Shown here piece after piece: positions 10,071 through 21,969 of a DNA stretch of 64,000 nt. The translations under genes were made by a program, and so were the position numbers. A model generated the notes under the pieces. It did no database searches and was not told where the DNA came from. It was given only the letters and a program-made list of their open reading frames with translations. Source of the DNA: Patagioenas fasciata (taxonomy: Eukaryota; Chordata; Aves; Columbiformes; Columbidae); the NCBI RefSeq assembly GCF_037038585.1, contig NC_092521.1:105602398-105666397 (forward strand). Reading direction: 5' to 3'. Positions within the stretch are counted from its first letter, which is position 1. Every line of letters starts with the position of its first letter.

Positions 10071-11880
10071 CTTTGCCCTAAACTTAACCCTAACCCTAAC
10101 TCTTACCCTAACCCTAACCCTAATCCTAAATCTAACCCTAACCCTAACCCTAACTCTAACCCTAACCCTAACTCTTACCCTAATGACAACCACCCTAATG
10201 ACGCTAAACCTAACACTAACGCTAACACTATACCCTAACCCTAACCCTAACCCTAACGCTAACCCTAACCCTAACCCTAACCCTAAAACTAACCCTAACC
10301 CTAGCCCTTGCACAACCCTATCGCAAAACATAACTCTAATCCTAACTTTAACCCTAATCCTAATGACCCAAGCCCTAATTACCCTAACACTAACCCTAAA
10401 CCCAACCCTAACCCTAACCCTTACCCTATACCTAACCCTAACACTAATCCTAACCCTAACGCTAACCCTTGCCCAAACCTAACCCAAAACCCTAACCCCA
10501 ATAACCCTAACCCTAACCCTAATATCCGTAGGTGAACTCTAACCCTAAGCCTAATAACCCTAGCTCTAAAAACCTTAAATCTAAATGCTAACACTAACCC
10601 TAACCCTAATGACCATAACAGTAATGACCCTAAACCTAACCGTAAACTCTAACCCTAACCATAAACCTAACCCTAATCATAAACTCTAACCCTAATCCTA
10701 ATCCTAACCCTAACCCCAAGCCGTAACGTAACCCTAAACCCTAACCATAACCGAAACTCTAACCCAAATCCTAACCCAGACTCTAACTCTAGAGCCTAAA
10801 CCTAGACTCTAACTTTAACACTATCACTAGGCCTTAACCCTAACCCTAACCCTTGCCGAACACTAACCCAAAATCTAAGTCTAACCCTAACCTTAACCGT
10901 AACCCTAATGACCCTAGCCCTAATGACCCTAACCCCTAATCCTAACCCTGACCCTAACCGCTAACCCTAACCCTAGCCCTAAACCTTAACCCTAACTGTA
11001 ACATTAACGCTAACCCGAGAACCTAACCCTAACCACTGTAACCCTAAACCTAACCCTAATAATCCTAACCGTAAACCTAACCCAAAACCTAATAACTCTA
11101 ACGCTAACCCTGACCCTAATAAACCTAACTCTAATAACACTAACCCTAAACCTAAACTTAACCTTAATAACCCTAACTCTAATAGGCCTCACTCTAAGCC
11201 TAACCCTAACCCTAAACATAATCCTAACCCTAAACCCTAAACCTAAACATAAATTCTAACCCTAACCCTAACCCTAATCCTAACCCTAAACCTAACCGCT
11301 AACCCTAACCCTAGTCCTAACCCTATCCCTAAACCTTAACCCTAACCCTAAACCAAACCCTAAACCTAACCCTAACCCTAAACATAAACCCTAAACCCTA
11401 AACCTAACAGTAACCCTAACCCTAACCGTACACCTAACCCTAACCCTAAACCTAACCCTAACTAACCCTAACCCTAACCCTTGCCCAACCCTATCCCAAA
11501 AACTAACTCTAACCCTAACTCTAACCCTAAACCTAATGACCCTAGCCCTAATGACCCTAACCCCTAACCCTAATCCTATCCCTAACTCTAACCCTAAACC
11601 TTAACCCTAACCCTAACATTAACCCTAACCCTAGGTCCTAACCCTAACACTAATCGTATTCCTAAGCCTAACCTTTACCCTAACCCTAACCCTCATTACC
11701 ATAACCCTAATGAACCCAACCCTAACCCTAACCCCAACCCTAACCCTAAACCCTGACCCTAACCGTAAACCCAAGCCTAACCGTAACCATAACAATAACG
11801 GTAAACATAATCCTAACCCTAAACCCTAAACCTAACTCTAAATTCTAACCGTAACCCTAAACATAACCCTAACCTTAAGA

Positions 11881-11911
<31 letters not shown>

Positions 11912-12343
11912 CTAACCCTAACACTAACCTTAACCCAAACCCTAACCCTAACCCTAAACCCTGACCCTAACTGTAAACCTAACCCTAAGCCTTACCCTAT
12001 TCCTAACCCTAACCTTAACCCTTATCCAACCCTAACCCTAATCCTTAACCTAACCCTAGAACCCAAAGCTAGACCCTAACATTAACCCTAACTCGAGGCC
12101 CTAAACCTAACCCTAACGTTAACGCTACCTGTAACCGTAAAAACTGACCCTAAACCTAACCCTAACCCTAAACCTATTGCTGACCGTAACCCTAGAGCCT
12201 AACGCTACACCCTAACTTTAACCCTAACCCTAACCCTGACACTAATCGTGTCCCTAACCCTAAACATTACCCTAACCGTAACCCTAATTACCAGAACCCT
12301 AATGACCCCAACCCTGACCCTAACCCTAATCCTAAACCCTGAC
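10071..12343. repeat. Degenerate telomere-type array, CCCTAA orientation
   Basis: Orientation flips at about 10060-10080 (TTAGGGTGAGACTTTGCCC then CTAAACTTAACCC). It carries the recurrent marker motifs CCCTTGCCCAACCCTATCCC (about 10305, 10463, 10850 and 11478, each with variants) and CATTAACGCTAACCC...AGAACCTAA (about 11000). Confidence 0.92.
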
Positions 12344-15300
12344 CTGGGATAGGATTGGGCGAGGGTTAGGGTTAGGGTTAGGGTTAGGGTTAGGGTTAGG
12401 GTTAGGGTTAGGGTTAGGGTTTGGGTTAGGGTTAGGTTTTGGTATACGGTTGGGCAAGGGTTAGGGTTAGGGTTACGGTTAGGGTTGTAATTACGATTAG
12501 GGTTAGGGTTACGGTTAGGGTCAGTGTTTAGGGTTAGGGTTAGGATTAGGATTAGGGCCTAGTGGCAGTGTTAATGTTAGGGTCTAGGGTTAGGCTCTAG
12601 GGTTAGGGTCTGGGTTACGTTTAGGTTTAGGGTTAGGGTTTCAGTTATGGTTAGGGTTTAGGGTTAGGGTTAGGGTCATTAGGGTTAGGGTTAGGGTTAT
12701 GTTCAGGGTTAGGGTCATCAGGTTAAGGCTTAGGGTCATTAGGGTTAGGGTTAGGGTAATGGTTAGGGTTACGATTAGTGTAAGGGTTAGGGCCTAGGGT
12801 TAGGGTTAGGGTTAGGGTTATTAGGGTTAGGATTAGGGTTTTTGGGGTTAGGGTTAGGTTCTAGAGCTAGCGTTAATGTTACAGTTAGGGTTAAAGTTTA
12901 GGGTTAGAGTTACGGATAGGGTTAGGGTTAGGGTTAGGGTTAGGGTTAGGGTTAGGGTTAAGGTTAATGTTAGGGTTAGGATTAGGGTTAGGGTTACAAT
13001 TATGGTTAGGGTTAGTTTTACGGTTAGCGTCAGCATTTAGGGTTAGGGTTAGGGTTAGGCTGAGTTTAGGGTTAAGGTTAGGGTTAGGGTTAGTGCCTTG
13101 TGGTAGGGTTAAGGTTAGGGTCTAGGGTGAGGCTCTAGGGTTTACAGTTAGATTTTGGGTTTAGGGTTAGGGTTAGGGTTAGGATTAGGGTTTAGGATTA
13201 GGATTAGGGTTAGGGTGAGGCCTATTAGAGTTACAGCTATTAGGGTTAGGGTTAGAGTTAGGTTTAGGGTTATTAGGTTTTGGGTTAGGTTTAGTTTTAG
13301 GATTATTAGGGTTAGGGTTATTGGGGTTAGGTTCTAGTGTTAGAGTCAATGTTAAAGCCAGGGTTAAGGTGTAGGGTTAGAGTTAGGTTTTGGGATAGAG
13401 TTGAGCAAGGGTTAGGGTTAGGGTTAGGGTTAGGGTTAGGGTTAGGGTTAGGGTTAGGGTTACAATTACGATTAGGGTTAGGTTTACGGTTAGGGTCACG
13501 GTTTAGGGTTAGGGTTAGAGTTTAGGGATAGGGTTAGGGTTAGGGTTAATTTTAGGACCTAGTGGTAGGGTTAAGGTTAGGGTCTAGGGTTAGACTCTAG
13601 GGTTAGGGTCTGCCTTAAGTTTACTGTTAGGGTTAGGGTTTCGGTTAGGGTTAGGGTTTAGGGTTAGAGTTAGGGCTTGGGGTTAGGGTAAGGGTTAGGG
13701 TTAGGGTCATTATATTAAGGGTTACGGTCATTAGGGTTAGGGTTAGGGTTAGGGTTTAAGGTTGAAATTAGGGTTAGGGTCATTAGGGATATGGTCGTTA
13801 GGGATAGGGTTAGGTTTAGTGTTTAGGGTGAGGTTTAGGATTAGGGTTATTTTTAGGCTTAAGGTTAGGCTTTAGGGTTAGTGTTAGGGTTAGGGTTTGA
13901 GATTAGGGTTGGGGTAATTAAGGTTATGGTCATTATGGATAGTGATAGGGTTAGGGTTAGGTACAGAGTTTAGGGTTAGGGTTAGGGTTAGGGCCTAGTG
14001 GTAGCATTAAGGTTAAGATCTAGGGTTAGGCTCTTGGTTTAGGGTCTGGGATACATTTAGGGTTAGGGTTATGGTTAGAGTTTAGGGTTAGAGTTAGGGC
14101 TTGGGGTAAGGGTAAGGGTTAGGGTTAGGTTGCGGTTTAGGTTTAGGGTCATTAGGTTAATGGTTAGGCTTAGGGTGAGGAGTTAGGGTTAGGGTTACGG
14201 TTTAGGGTTAGTGTTAGGTTTAGGGTTTGGGTTAGGTTTAGGGTTTGGGTTAAGGTCGCAGTTAGGCTTACAGTTTATGGTTAGGTTTAGGGTCAGGGTT
14301 AGGGCCTAGGGTAAGGGTTAAGGTTAGGGTCTAGGTTTAGGCACTATAGTCAGTGTCTGGGTTAGTGCTGGGGTTAGGGTTAGTTTTTAGGGTTACAGAT
14401 AGGGTTAGGTTTAGGGCCTAGGGTGAAATCTCTAGGATTAGGGTTGGGGTTTCCTTTATGGTTAGGGTTAGGGTTACGGTTAGGGGTTAGGGTCATTAAG
14501 GCTTGGGTCATTAGGGTTAGGGTTAAGGTTAGGATTAGAGTTAGGTTTTGGGACAGGGTTGGGCAAGGGTTAGGGTTCGGGTTATGGTTAGGGTTAGGTT
14601 TAGGGTTAGGGTTACGGTTAGGGTTACGGTTAGGGTTAGGGTTAGGGTTAGGGTTAGGGTTAGGGTTAAGGGTTAGTCTTAGGGTTAGTGTTTAGGGTTA
14701 GGGTTATGTTTAGGGTTAGGGTTAGAATTTATGGCTAGTTTTAGGGTTTAGTATTAGGATTATGTTTAGGGTTAGTGTTATGCTTACGATTAGTGTTAGG
14801 TTTACGGTTAGGGTCGGGGTTTAGGGGTAGGGTTAGGGTCAGGGTTTAGGGTTAGGGTTAGGTTTTGGGGTTAGAGTCATTTGGTCTAGGGTCATATGGG
14901 TTACGGTTAGGTTTATGGTTAGCGTTAGGGTGTAGGTCTTAGGGTCATTAGGGCTAGGATCATTAGGGTTAGGGTTCGGGTCAGGGTTAGGACTGGGTAA
15001 GTGTTACGGTTATGTTTAGGGTAAAAGTTAGGGTTAGGGTTAGGCTTAGGCTTAGGGTTAGGGTTAGGCATAGGGTTAGGCGTATTAGAGTTAGGGCTAT
15101 TAGGGTTAGGGTTAGAGTTAGGTTTAGGATTAGGGTTATTAGAGTTACGGTTATTAGTGTCAGGGTTAGGATTATTAGTTTTTTGGTTAGGGTTAGGTTT
15201 AGGATTATTCGGGTTAGGGTTAGGGTTATTGGGGTTAGGGTTAGGTTCTAGCGTTGGCGTTAATGTTACGGTTAGGGTTAAGGGTTAGGGTTAGAGTTAG

Positions 15301-17479
15301 GGATAGGGTTAGGGTTAGGGTTAGGGTTAGGGTTAGGGTTATGGTTAGTGTTAGGGTTAGAATTCATGGAAAGATTTAGGGTTTAGGGTTAATGTTATGT
15401 TTAAGGTTAGTGTTATTTTTACGTTAGGGTTAGGTTTACGGTTAGAGTCAGGGTTTAGGGTTAGGCTTGGGGTTAGGATTAGGGTTAGAACTTAGGGTTA
15501 CGGTTGGGGTCATTAGTGTTATGGAAATTAGGGTTAGGGTTAGGATTTAGAGTTAGGGTTAGGCATAGGGTTAAGCATATTAGAGTAAGGGCTATTAGGG
15601 TTAGGGTTAGAGTTAGGTTTAGGATTAGAGTTTTTAGAGTTACGGTTATTAGTGTTAGGGTTAGGGTTATTAGTTTTTTGGTTAGGGTTACATTTAGGAT
15701 TATTAGGGTTAGGGTTAGGGTTATTGGTGTTAGGGTTAGGTTCTAGGGTTGGTATTAATGTTACGGTTAGGGTTAAGGGTTAGGGTTAGAGTTAGGGTTA
15801 GGGTCACGGTCTAGGGTTAGGGTTAGGGTTTAGGGTTAGGCTTACGGTTAGTGTTTAGGGTAAGGGTTAGGGTTAGGGTTAGGGTTATGTTTAGCGTTAG
15901 GGTTAAAATTCATGGAAAGGTTTAGGATTTAGGGTTAATGTTATATTTAATGTAAGTGTTATGTTTACGGTTAGGGTTAGGTTTACAGTTAGAGTCAGGG
16001 TTTAGGGTTTGGGGTTAGTGTTAGGGTTAGAGCCTAGGGTTACGGTTGGGGTCATTAGTGTTATGGAAATTAGGGTTAGTGCTAGGGTAAGGATAAGACT
16101 TTGAGCCTAGGGTTAGGGTTAAGGTTAGCGTTAGGGTTAGGGGTACTGTTGAGGTTAGGGTTAGGGTTACGGTTAGGGTTAAGGTTAGGTTTGGGGTTAG
16201 GGTTCAGGTTAGGGTTACAGTTAGGGTTAGGGTTCCACTTAGATTTTGGATTTAGGTTTAGGCTTATGTTTAGGGTTAGGGTTAGGGTTACAATTACGGT
16301 TAGGTTTAGGTTTACGGTTAGGGTCAGGGTTTAGGGTTAGGTTTAGGGTTAGGGTTAGGGTTGGGGTTAGGGTTACGGTTAGGGTTAGACTTAGGGCCTA
16401 GTGGTAGGGTTGAGGTTAGGGGCTAGGGTTAGGCTCTAGGTTTAGAGTTAGGGTTAGGTTTAGTGTTATGGTTGGGGTTACAGTTAGGGTTAGAGTTTAC
16501 GGTTAGGGTTAGGTTTAGGGTTAGGGTTAGACTTTATGGTTAGGTTTAGGGTTAGGGTTAGGCTTAGGGTTAGGGCCTAGGGGTAGGGTTAAGGTTAGGG
16601 TCTAGGTTTAGGCTCTGTGGTTAGGGTCTGGGTTACGTTCAGGGTTAGGGTTAGGGTTAGGGTTAGGGTCAGGGTTAGTTTTTAGGGTTACAGGTAGTGT
16701 TAGGGTTAGGGCCTAGGGTTAAATTTAATGTTAGGGTCTAGGGTTAGGCTCTAGGATTAGGGTTAGGGTTAGGTTCAGAGTTAGGGTTAGAGTTTCCTTT
16801 ATGGTTAGGGTTAGGGGTTAGGGTCATTAGGGATTGGGTCATTAGGGTTAGGGTTAAGGTTAGGATTAGAGTTAGGTTTTGGGTTAGGGTTGGGCAAAGG
16901 TTAGGGTTAGGGTTAGGGTTACGGTTATGGTTAGGGTTAGGGTTAGGATTTAGGGTTAGGCTTACAGTTAGTGTTTAGGGTTAGGGTTAGGGTTATTGTT
17001 TAGGGTTAGGGTTATATTTAGGGTTAGGTTTAGAATTTATTGTTAGATTAGGGTTCAGGGTTAGAATTATGTTTAGGGTTAGTGTTAGTAATAGGATTAG
17101 GTTTTGGCTTAGGGTTAGGGTTAGGATTTAGGGTTAGGCTTAGGGTTAGGGGTTAGGGTCATTAGGGATTGGGTCATTAGTGTTAGGGTTAAGGTTAGGA
17201 TTAGAGCTAGGTTTTGGGATAGGGTTGGGCAAGGGTTAGGGTTACGGTTACGGTTAGGGTTAGGGTTAGGATTTAGGGTTAGGCTTAGGGTTAGTTTTTA
17301 GGGTTAGGGTTATGGTTAGGGTCATTAGGGATTGGGTCATTAGGGTTAGGATTAAGGTTAGGATTAGAGTTAGGTTTTGGGATAGGATTGGGCAAGAGTT
17401 AGGGTTAGGGTTAGGGTTAGGGTTAGGGTTAGGGCTAGGCGTACGGTTAGGGTTACAGTTAGGTTAAGGATTTAGGGAT
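12344..17479. repeat. Degenerate telomere-type array, TTAGGG orientation
   Basis: Orientation flips inside a copy of the marker motif (GGGATAGGATTGGGCGAGG at about 12347), followed by about ten clean TTAGGG units. The array ends at about 17479, where unique sequence begins. Confidence 0.92.
15066..15790. repeat. About 495-bp tandem higher-order repeat
   Basis: The string AGGCATAGGGTTA occurs at 15066 and 15561. It is followed in both copies by ATTAGTTTTTTGGTTAGGG, a GTTATTGG segment, TTAGGTTCTAG and TTAATGTTACGG in the same order. The copies differ at scattered positions, so this duplication is older than the 274-279 bp ones. Confidence 0.8.
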
Positions 17480-17817
17480 TTAGATGCTGAAGTCATTTTT
17501 TTCCCCATCACTTTCTAAAAAAATAATCCTCTTTGAATAACAAGAGATAATTTTGTTTAGAGGCAAGATCCTGTTGCCTGGAATTCCACATTTGAAGACA
17601 TTTCCAGGAACATGCTGAATATCCAATATTCTCTCCTGTCCTATCTGTTCGTGTTGATGTGTGAAGCCAATGCCAGGGGCAGCACAGTCGTCTGGCCCCT
17701 GCTGCATGAGTACGTGTCGTGTCATTCATCCCACTGTGTTAACCAGCAGTTCCCAGGGAAATCGGCAGGATCGCGGCCAGGGATTGAGCGAACCCCCAGG
17801 AAGTTGTGGATGACGCC

Positions 17818-18065
17818 ATGTTGGGTGGGAGTGTTGATCTGCTGCAGTGTGGGAAGGATCTACAGAGGGATCTGGACCTGGGGATGTTGGTGACAGCAGC
17901 TGAACATGAACCAGTCTGTGCCCAGATGGCCAAAAAGGCCACCAGCATCCTGCCTTGTGTCACCACCAGTGTGGACAATGGGACAAGGGCAGTGACCGTC
18001 CTGTGTGCTGGGCACTGGGGAGGCCAAACCACAAATCCTGGGGTCAGTCTTGGGCCCCTAAGCTC
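17818..18065 (+). mobile_element. CR1 LINE fragment (internal)
   Basis: The sequence follows the CR1 consensus: GTTGATCTGCTGCAGTGTGG with AGAGGGATCTGGACC, then AAGGCCACCAGCATCCTG, GGGCAGTGACCGTCC, GTGCTGGGCACTGG and TTGGGCCCCTAAG. It is diverged and lies in the large intron of the GH31 fragment. Confidence 0.75.
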
Positions 18066-18150
18066 AGGGCTCAAAACTCCAGCACCAGAATCACCTCAGG
18101 GCTCAAAATGATGGCACCACAGGTGGCAGGATCACCTCAGGGTTCAAAAC
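18055..18150. repeat. Short imperfect tandem repeat
   Basis: CTCAGGG(C/T)TCAAAA appears three times at 30-40 bp spacing, each of the later copies preceded by ATCAC. Confidence 0.6.
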
Positions 18151-18849
18151 AGAGGCCACCATTTTTTTCTTCACTACAAATAAACTTAATACATACATTT
18201 TAAAGCTCATTCTCATCATCCGGAGTGATATTACTGATACAGGTGTTTTGTTGGTTGGTTGGTGGTTTTTTTTGTTTGTTTTAAGCATATTTTTCGAGTC
18301 ATAAGACTTTATTTGTATCTGTTCAGAAGGGGCAATATGCGCCGAAACCTGTTTAATGCCTTAACTTTGAAGTCTAATATTTAGAAATTCTTATGTTCCC
18401 CTAAAAAACACTGAATTGTCAGTGTGGAATCCCAACCTAATTTTCCCTAATTTAAGACCTGATGCTGACAAAGTACCTGTCAAAAAAAAAAGAAAAAAAA
18501 GGTTCAAATCAGAAAGTAACCGGGCCACTACTTAATTTTGCTATTGCTAATAAAAATTCAAAAAAAAAAAAAAAAATTCAATCTTACTTGGTAAGTTTTG
18601 TGCTCTAAATATCCTAAGTAAAAATTTAATATATATGTAGATATACACCAGCAAGCCTAAAGAAACAGCAGAAATTAAAATTAATAAGTGGTATTTCCCT
18701 AATGATTTCCACATCAGGATCTCAATACACATTTTCGGATTAGGATCTTGACAAGCATTAACTGATATAGTTGTAAATAAAATGGGATTTACTTTTCTTA
18801 ATTATGTATAATTAAGAAATAGATTACTATTGTAATTATTATTCCATTA

Positions 18850-18927
18850 CAGGATGTTTCAAAACAGATGAACCCACTTTCAAAGCTGCGCGATTTCACA
18901 TTGGGGCCATCTTTTTGAAATAACCTG
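18850..18927. mobile_element. MITE-like palindromic element with TA flanks
   Basis: The left end CAGGATGTTTCAAAACAGATG is matched in inverted form by the right end, whose reverse complement is CAGGTTATTTCAAAAAGATG. Both ends are flanked by TA, the target duplication typical of Tc1/mariner elements. Only about 78 bp separate the outer edges, so it is nearly all terminal inverted repeat and can code for nothing. Confidence 0.65.
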
Positions 18928-18929
18928 TA

Positions 18930-19340
18930 TAATAATAACATTTTATACTATATAAAATGTATACAACAACTGTGATACTGTGAAGTATATAATATATAAT
19001 ACAGAATATTTATTACATATTTACTACTTATAGTTTGATATATTTTATATTATTTATATTATATATTCTAGTATGTGATATTTATTCATAATTATCACCT
19101 ATTATTATAATTATTACATAATTATATTATTATATAAAATAACACATTATGACATATTCTATATTATACACTGTGCATATAATAATTATATGATAAAATT
19201 ATATCTTACATATATTACATACAATTATATATGTTATATATAATTATATAAAATATATATTTTATATATTTATATTAATTTATATATTATTATGTCTACA
19301 TCATTGTATATTAATAATTATAAATAAAGTATTGTTACTG
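18930..19340. repeat. AT-rich low-complexity tract
   Basis: About 400 bp composed almost wholly of TATA/ATTA-type words, with no coding or repeat-family signal. It lies in the GH31-fragment intron. Confidence 0.85.
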
Positions 19341-20515
19341 GGAGCATGCTTACAGTTGAGGTAATGGTAGGTTTTTTGAGAAAAAAGGCTTCAAGGAGGA
19401 AATATTTTGGGAAATGCTGACACTAAGGGTTCCATCACTTTTTCTTGCTTTACAGGTTTGTGGACAATAAACTGACATGGGAAATGTATCAACAGTTTCT
19501 GTGGGGACCAGCACTGTTCATCAGCCCTGTCCTGGAACAGGTTTTTCTGTTCAAAAACAGAAAAAAAATGGAGTAAAATTTAGACAATATTGGAAATTGA
19601 TTAAAATATTAGAAGTGACTTGAGCTAAATGTTACTTTTTGGCTTTAATAGATTTAAACCAAAAATGTCTGATTCCAGGGTGCTGTAGTGGTGAACACTT
19701 ACATGCCCAACACTCGCTGGTACGATTATTACACAGTAAGTAATTTTAAAAAATATTATATTTATTTTTATTAAACCCTTCAGTGAAAGGGTTTAATTTT
19801 TTATGGCCTCGGGCTTCAAACATTCTTCTGATCATCAGGTGTTGTCAAATCAGCTTATATATGTAGAATTTCAGATTTTATCTTGAAAATATGTAGTTCT
19901 GCGTTAAAAAAGGATTTGTAGTAAGAACTTCTTTAGGATGCATTTATATTCATTTTGTATTTATTTTCTATGCTATTCTGTATTTCTCATATATTTATTT
20001 ATTGCTATATTATATATTTATATAATATAATATAAATAATGTATAATATATGAAACATATTTAGTCTGCATTTACGAACTTTCATTCAGAAACATTTTAA
20101 GTGGGTAATTCAACAAAGAGACTACATTTTTAAAAATTATTTTTAATTTATTAATCAGAAATAGGATGAGTATGTTTGCTTTAGGGGGCAATTCAGAAAT
20201 TTATCGGCTCCTTTGGGATATATCAACCTGCACATCAGAGGTGGCTACATCCTCACTCAGCAAAGTCCTGCTAATACCAAATTTTACGGGTATTAATTAT
20301 TAATTAGTATTTATTATTAATATTTTTCCTCTTTAAAAGGAGATATTTATGTCTAGAATATAAATTATAGCACCTGAAAACCATAAAATGTGATTTCCCA
20401 ATAAAAATATTATTAGTTTTTTAAGTTTTATTTTATTTTGTAGCCAAAAAAACCCGTTGGCATTTACCGTTGCACTGAATGACAATTCAGTTGCAGAAGG
20501 GCACCTTTATTGGAA

Positions 20516-20975
20516 TGTGATTCTGTGAAGTCCTGGGCAGCAAACTGGAACTGGATTCAGGGATGCACGGTCTCAGGCCTTGGATTGCAGGGACAACAGG
20601 CACGTTCCTCTTCAGATGCCAGCCATAGTTGAAGCGAGATCGCCCTTGTGGTCTTCTTTTATAGGGTGTATGACGCATATGAGATGGAATACTCGGTTGG
20701 TCAGTTTTAGTCACCTGTTCTGTCTTCCCCTCCTTGCAAATATGCCCCTCTCAATTATGGGACGTTATCAGAATTCTTAGTTGTTATAATAAATCTAAAC
20801 ATGAGCCTGGTCCTGCATTCAATTGGTCATCCTTATCAGTTTCAGAGCACAGTGTCTGAGAAACACGTAGCTAAATTCAGAAAAGTGATGTTACTTAGAA
20901 GGTACTTAGAAGAACTTAGCTGAAAGGAAAGTTCACTAGAAGAGAATTGGTCTTGTTTTTAACAAAACCAGGACA
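20516..20975 (-). mobile_element. Truncated LTR (U3 and start of R)
   Basis: On the minus strand it starts TGTCCTGGTTTTGTTAAAAA, the same start as the solo LTR at 26413. It has a TATA box (CCTATAAAAGAAG, about 20660) and a shared CTGAATCCAG stretch. It lacks the last 200 bp or so seen in the other copy, and the broken end abuts the last GH31 exon. No matching target duplication was found (TGGAA versus GAAAG), consistent with truncation. It lies about 1 kb beyond the RECK stop, on the same strand. Confidence 0.75.
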
Positions 20976-21027
20976 GAAAGGTTCCTTGCCATACATACGT
21001 TATGAATAAAATCACGTGACAAAGTGT

Positions 21028-21969
21028 TTTATTAAAATAAAAAGATTTTATACTTTTGCATTTAAGAGAGAAGAATTGCTACAAACATGTTAAACTGACA
21101 TACATGTTCAAAACTTTTCAGTGCTTTCTTTTAAAGTTCAGCATTTTGGTAACAATAAGTTTTTCTGTATATACTTCAAAAGCTGGCTATTGTAATACTG
21201 ATATAAAATACTTCATGTAAACTAGTGTCAGGTGTATGAAATACAATACGTAATAGAACATAGTGTTTGTATAAACATTTAAAGTATAAATTTCATTAGA
21301 TAACATGCAAATACTGTGATATTTTAAATGGCACTTAAATATAGATACTGAAAATCTTTATAATTTTGCATCCAATATGAGATTCTGAAATGTACAAAGC
21401 TATAAAAATAACATATTTCTTCATTGAAGTCAGGTACTATTACAGAACTTGATTGTCATTTTACAAGCGTTGAGCCCAATGTCCTGCAAATCTTCACTAG
21501 TCCAAGTAAAGATGTCCACTGAAATAGGCCCAGGGATAGTTAGTTTTCTTCATAACAAAACATGAAAGCATATTTACATGAGAATAAACTCTTAAATTGT
21601 TGGTAAGGTAAATAAGTAGCAGCAAGTTATTTCTTCCAAAAATGAGGCTTAAAATAGGTGCCTACTTTTCATTGTCACTGATATGCACCTGTATAATATA
21701 AAATTAACATTCTTCAATAAACTCAAAATACTATTTTATTGCTGAAAAAAAAAACCCTATAAAACCCCTTATTGCAAAAATTAAAAAAAATCATGTCAGA
21801 ACCTTCCAGGGTATTTTTATGTTTCTAAGATCAATGGAAAATAATGTAACTGTGCTGAAACAGTCATCTGACTAGTAATGAATAAAAGAATAATCTTTTC
21901 ACATTATTCAAAATACTTTCTTCACTGGAAAAAATATTAGTTCATCAAATCTACAATTTTCTTTCTGGT
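21028..21969 (-). other. RECK: RECK 3' UTR (putative)
   Basis: This AT-rich sequence follows the RECK stop codon. Two AATAAA signals on the minus strand, at 21735-21740 and 21028-21033, are candidate polyadenylation sites. Which one is used cannot be told from sequence. Confidence 0.45.

Larger units (their letters stand above)
17608..20515 (+). pseudogene. GH31 alpha-glucosidase fragment (maltase-glucoamylase/sucrase-isomaltase type)
   Basis: Five exon-like pieces with canonical splice signals encode part of a GH31 enzyme, the family that hydrolyses starch and disaccharides at the intestinal brush border. They are 17608-17709 (YSLLSYLFVLM...PLLHE), 19456-19540 (FLWGPALFISPVLEQ), 19679-19735 (TYMPNTRWYDYYT), 20185-20289 (YINLHIRGGYILTQQSPA) and 20444-20515 (NPLAFTVALNDNS...LYW). 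The order matches the end of the catalytic barrel and the following beta-domain. The catalytic Asp (WIDMNE-type) region would lie upstream and is replaced by satellite repeats. Signs of decay are Arg to Trp in the conserved RPLLHE motif (VVWPLLHE), one extra G at the start of the fourth piece that shifts the frame, and a last exon cut by an LTR before the expected DDGE. MGAM and SI cannot be separated here. Confidence 0.85.

Noticed and set aside
20185-20280. Alternative reading of the fourth GH31 piece in the splice-consistent phase
   Set aside because: That frame loses all GH31 similarity (the conserved INLHIRGG is in the +1 frame), so it was taken as a frameshift rather than a different exon.
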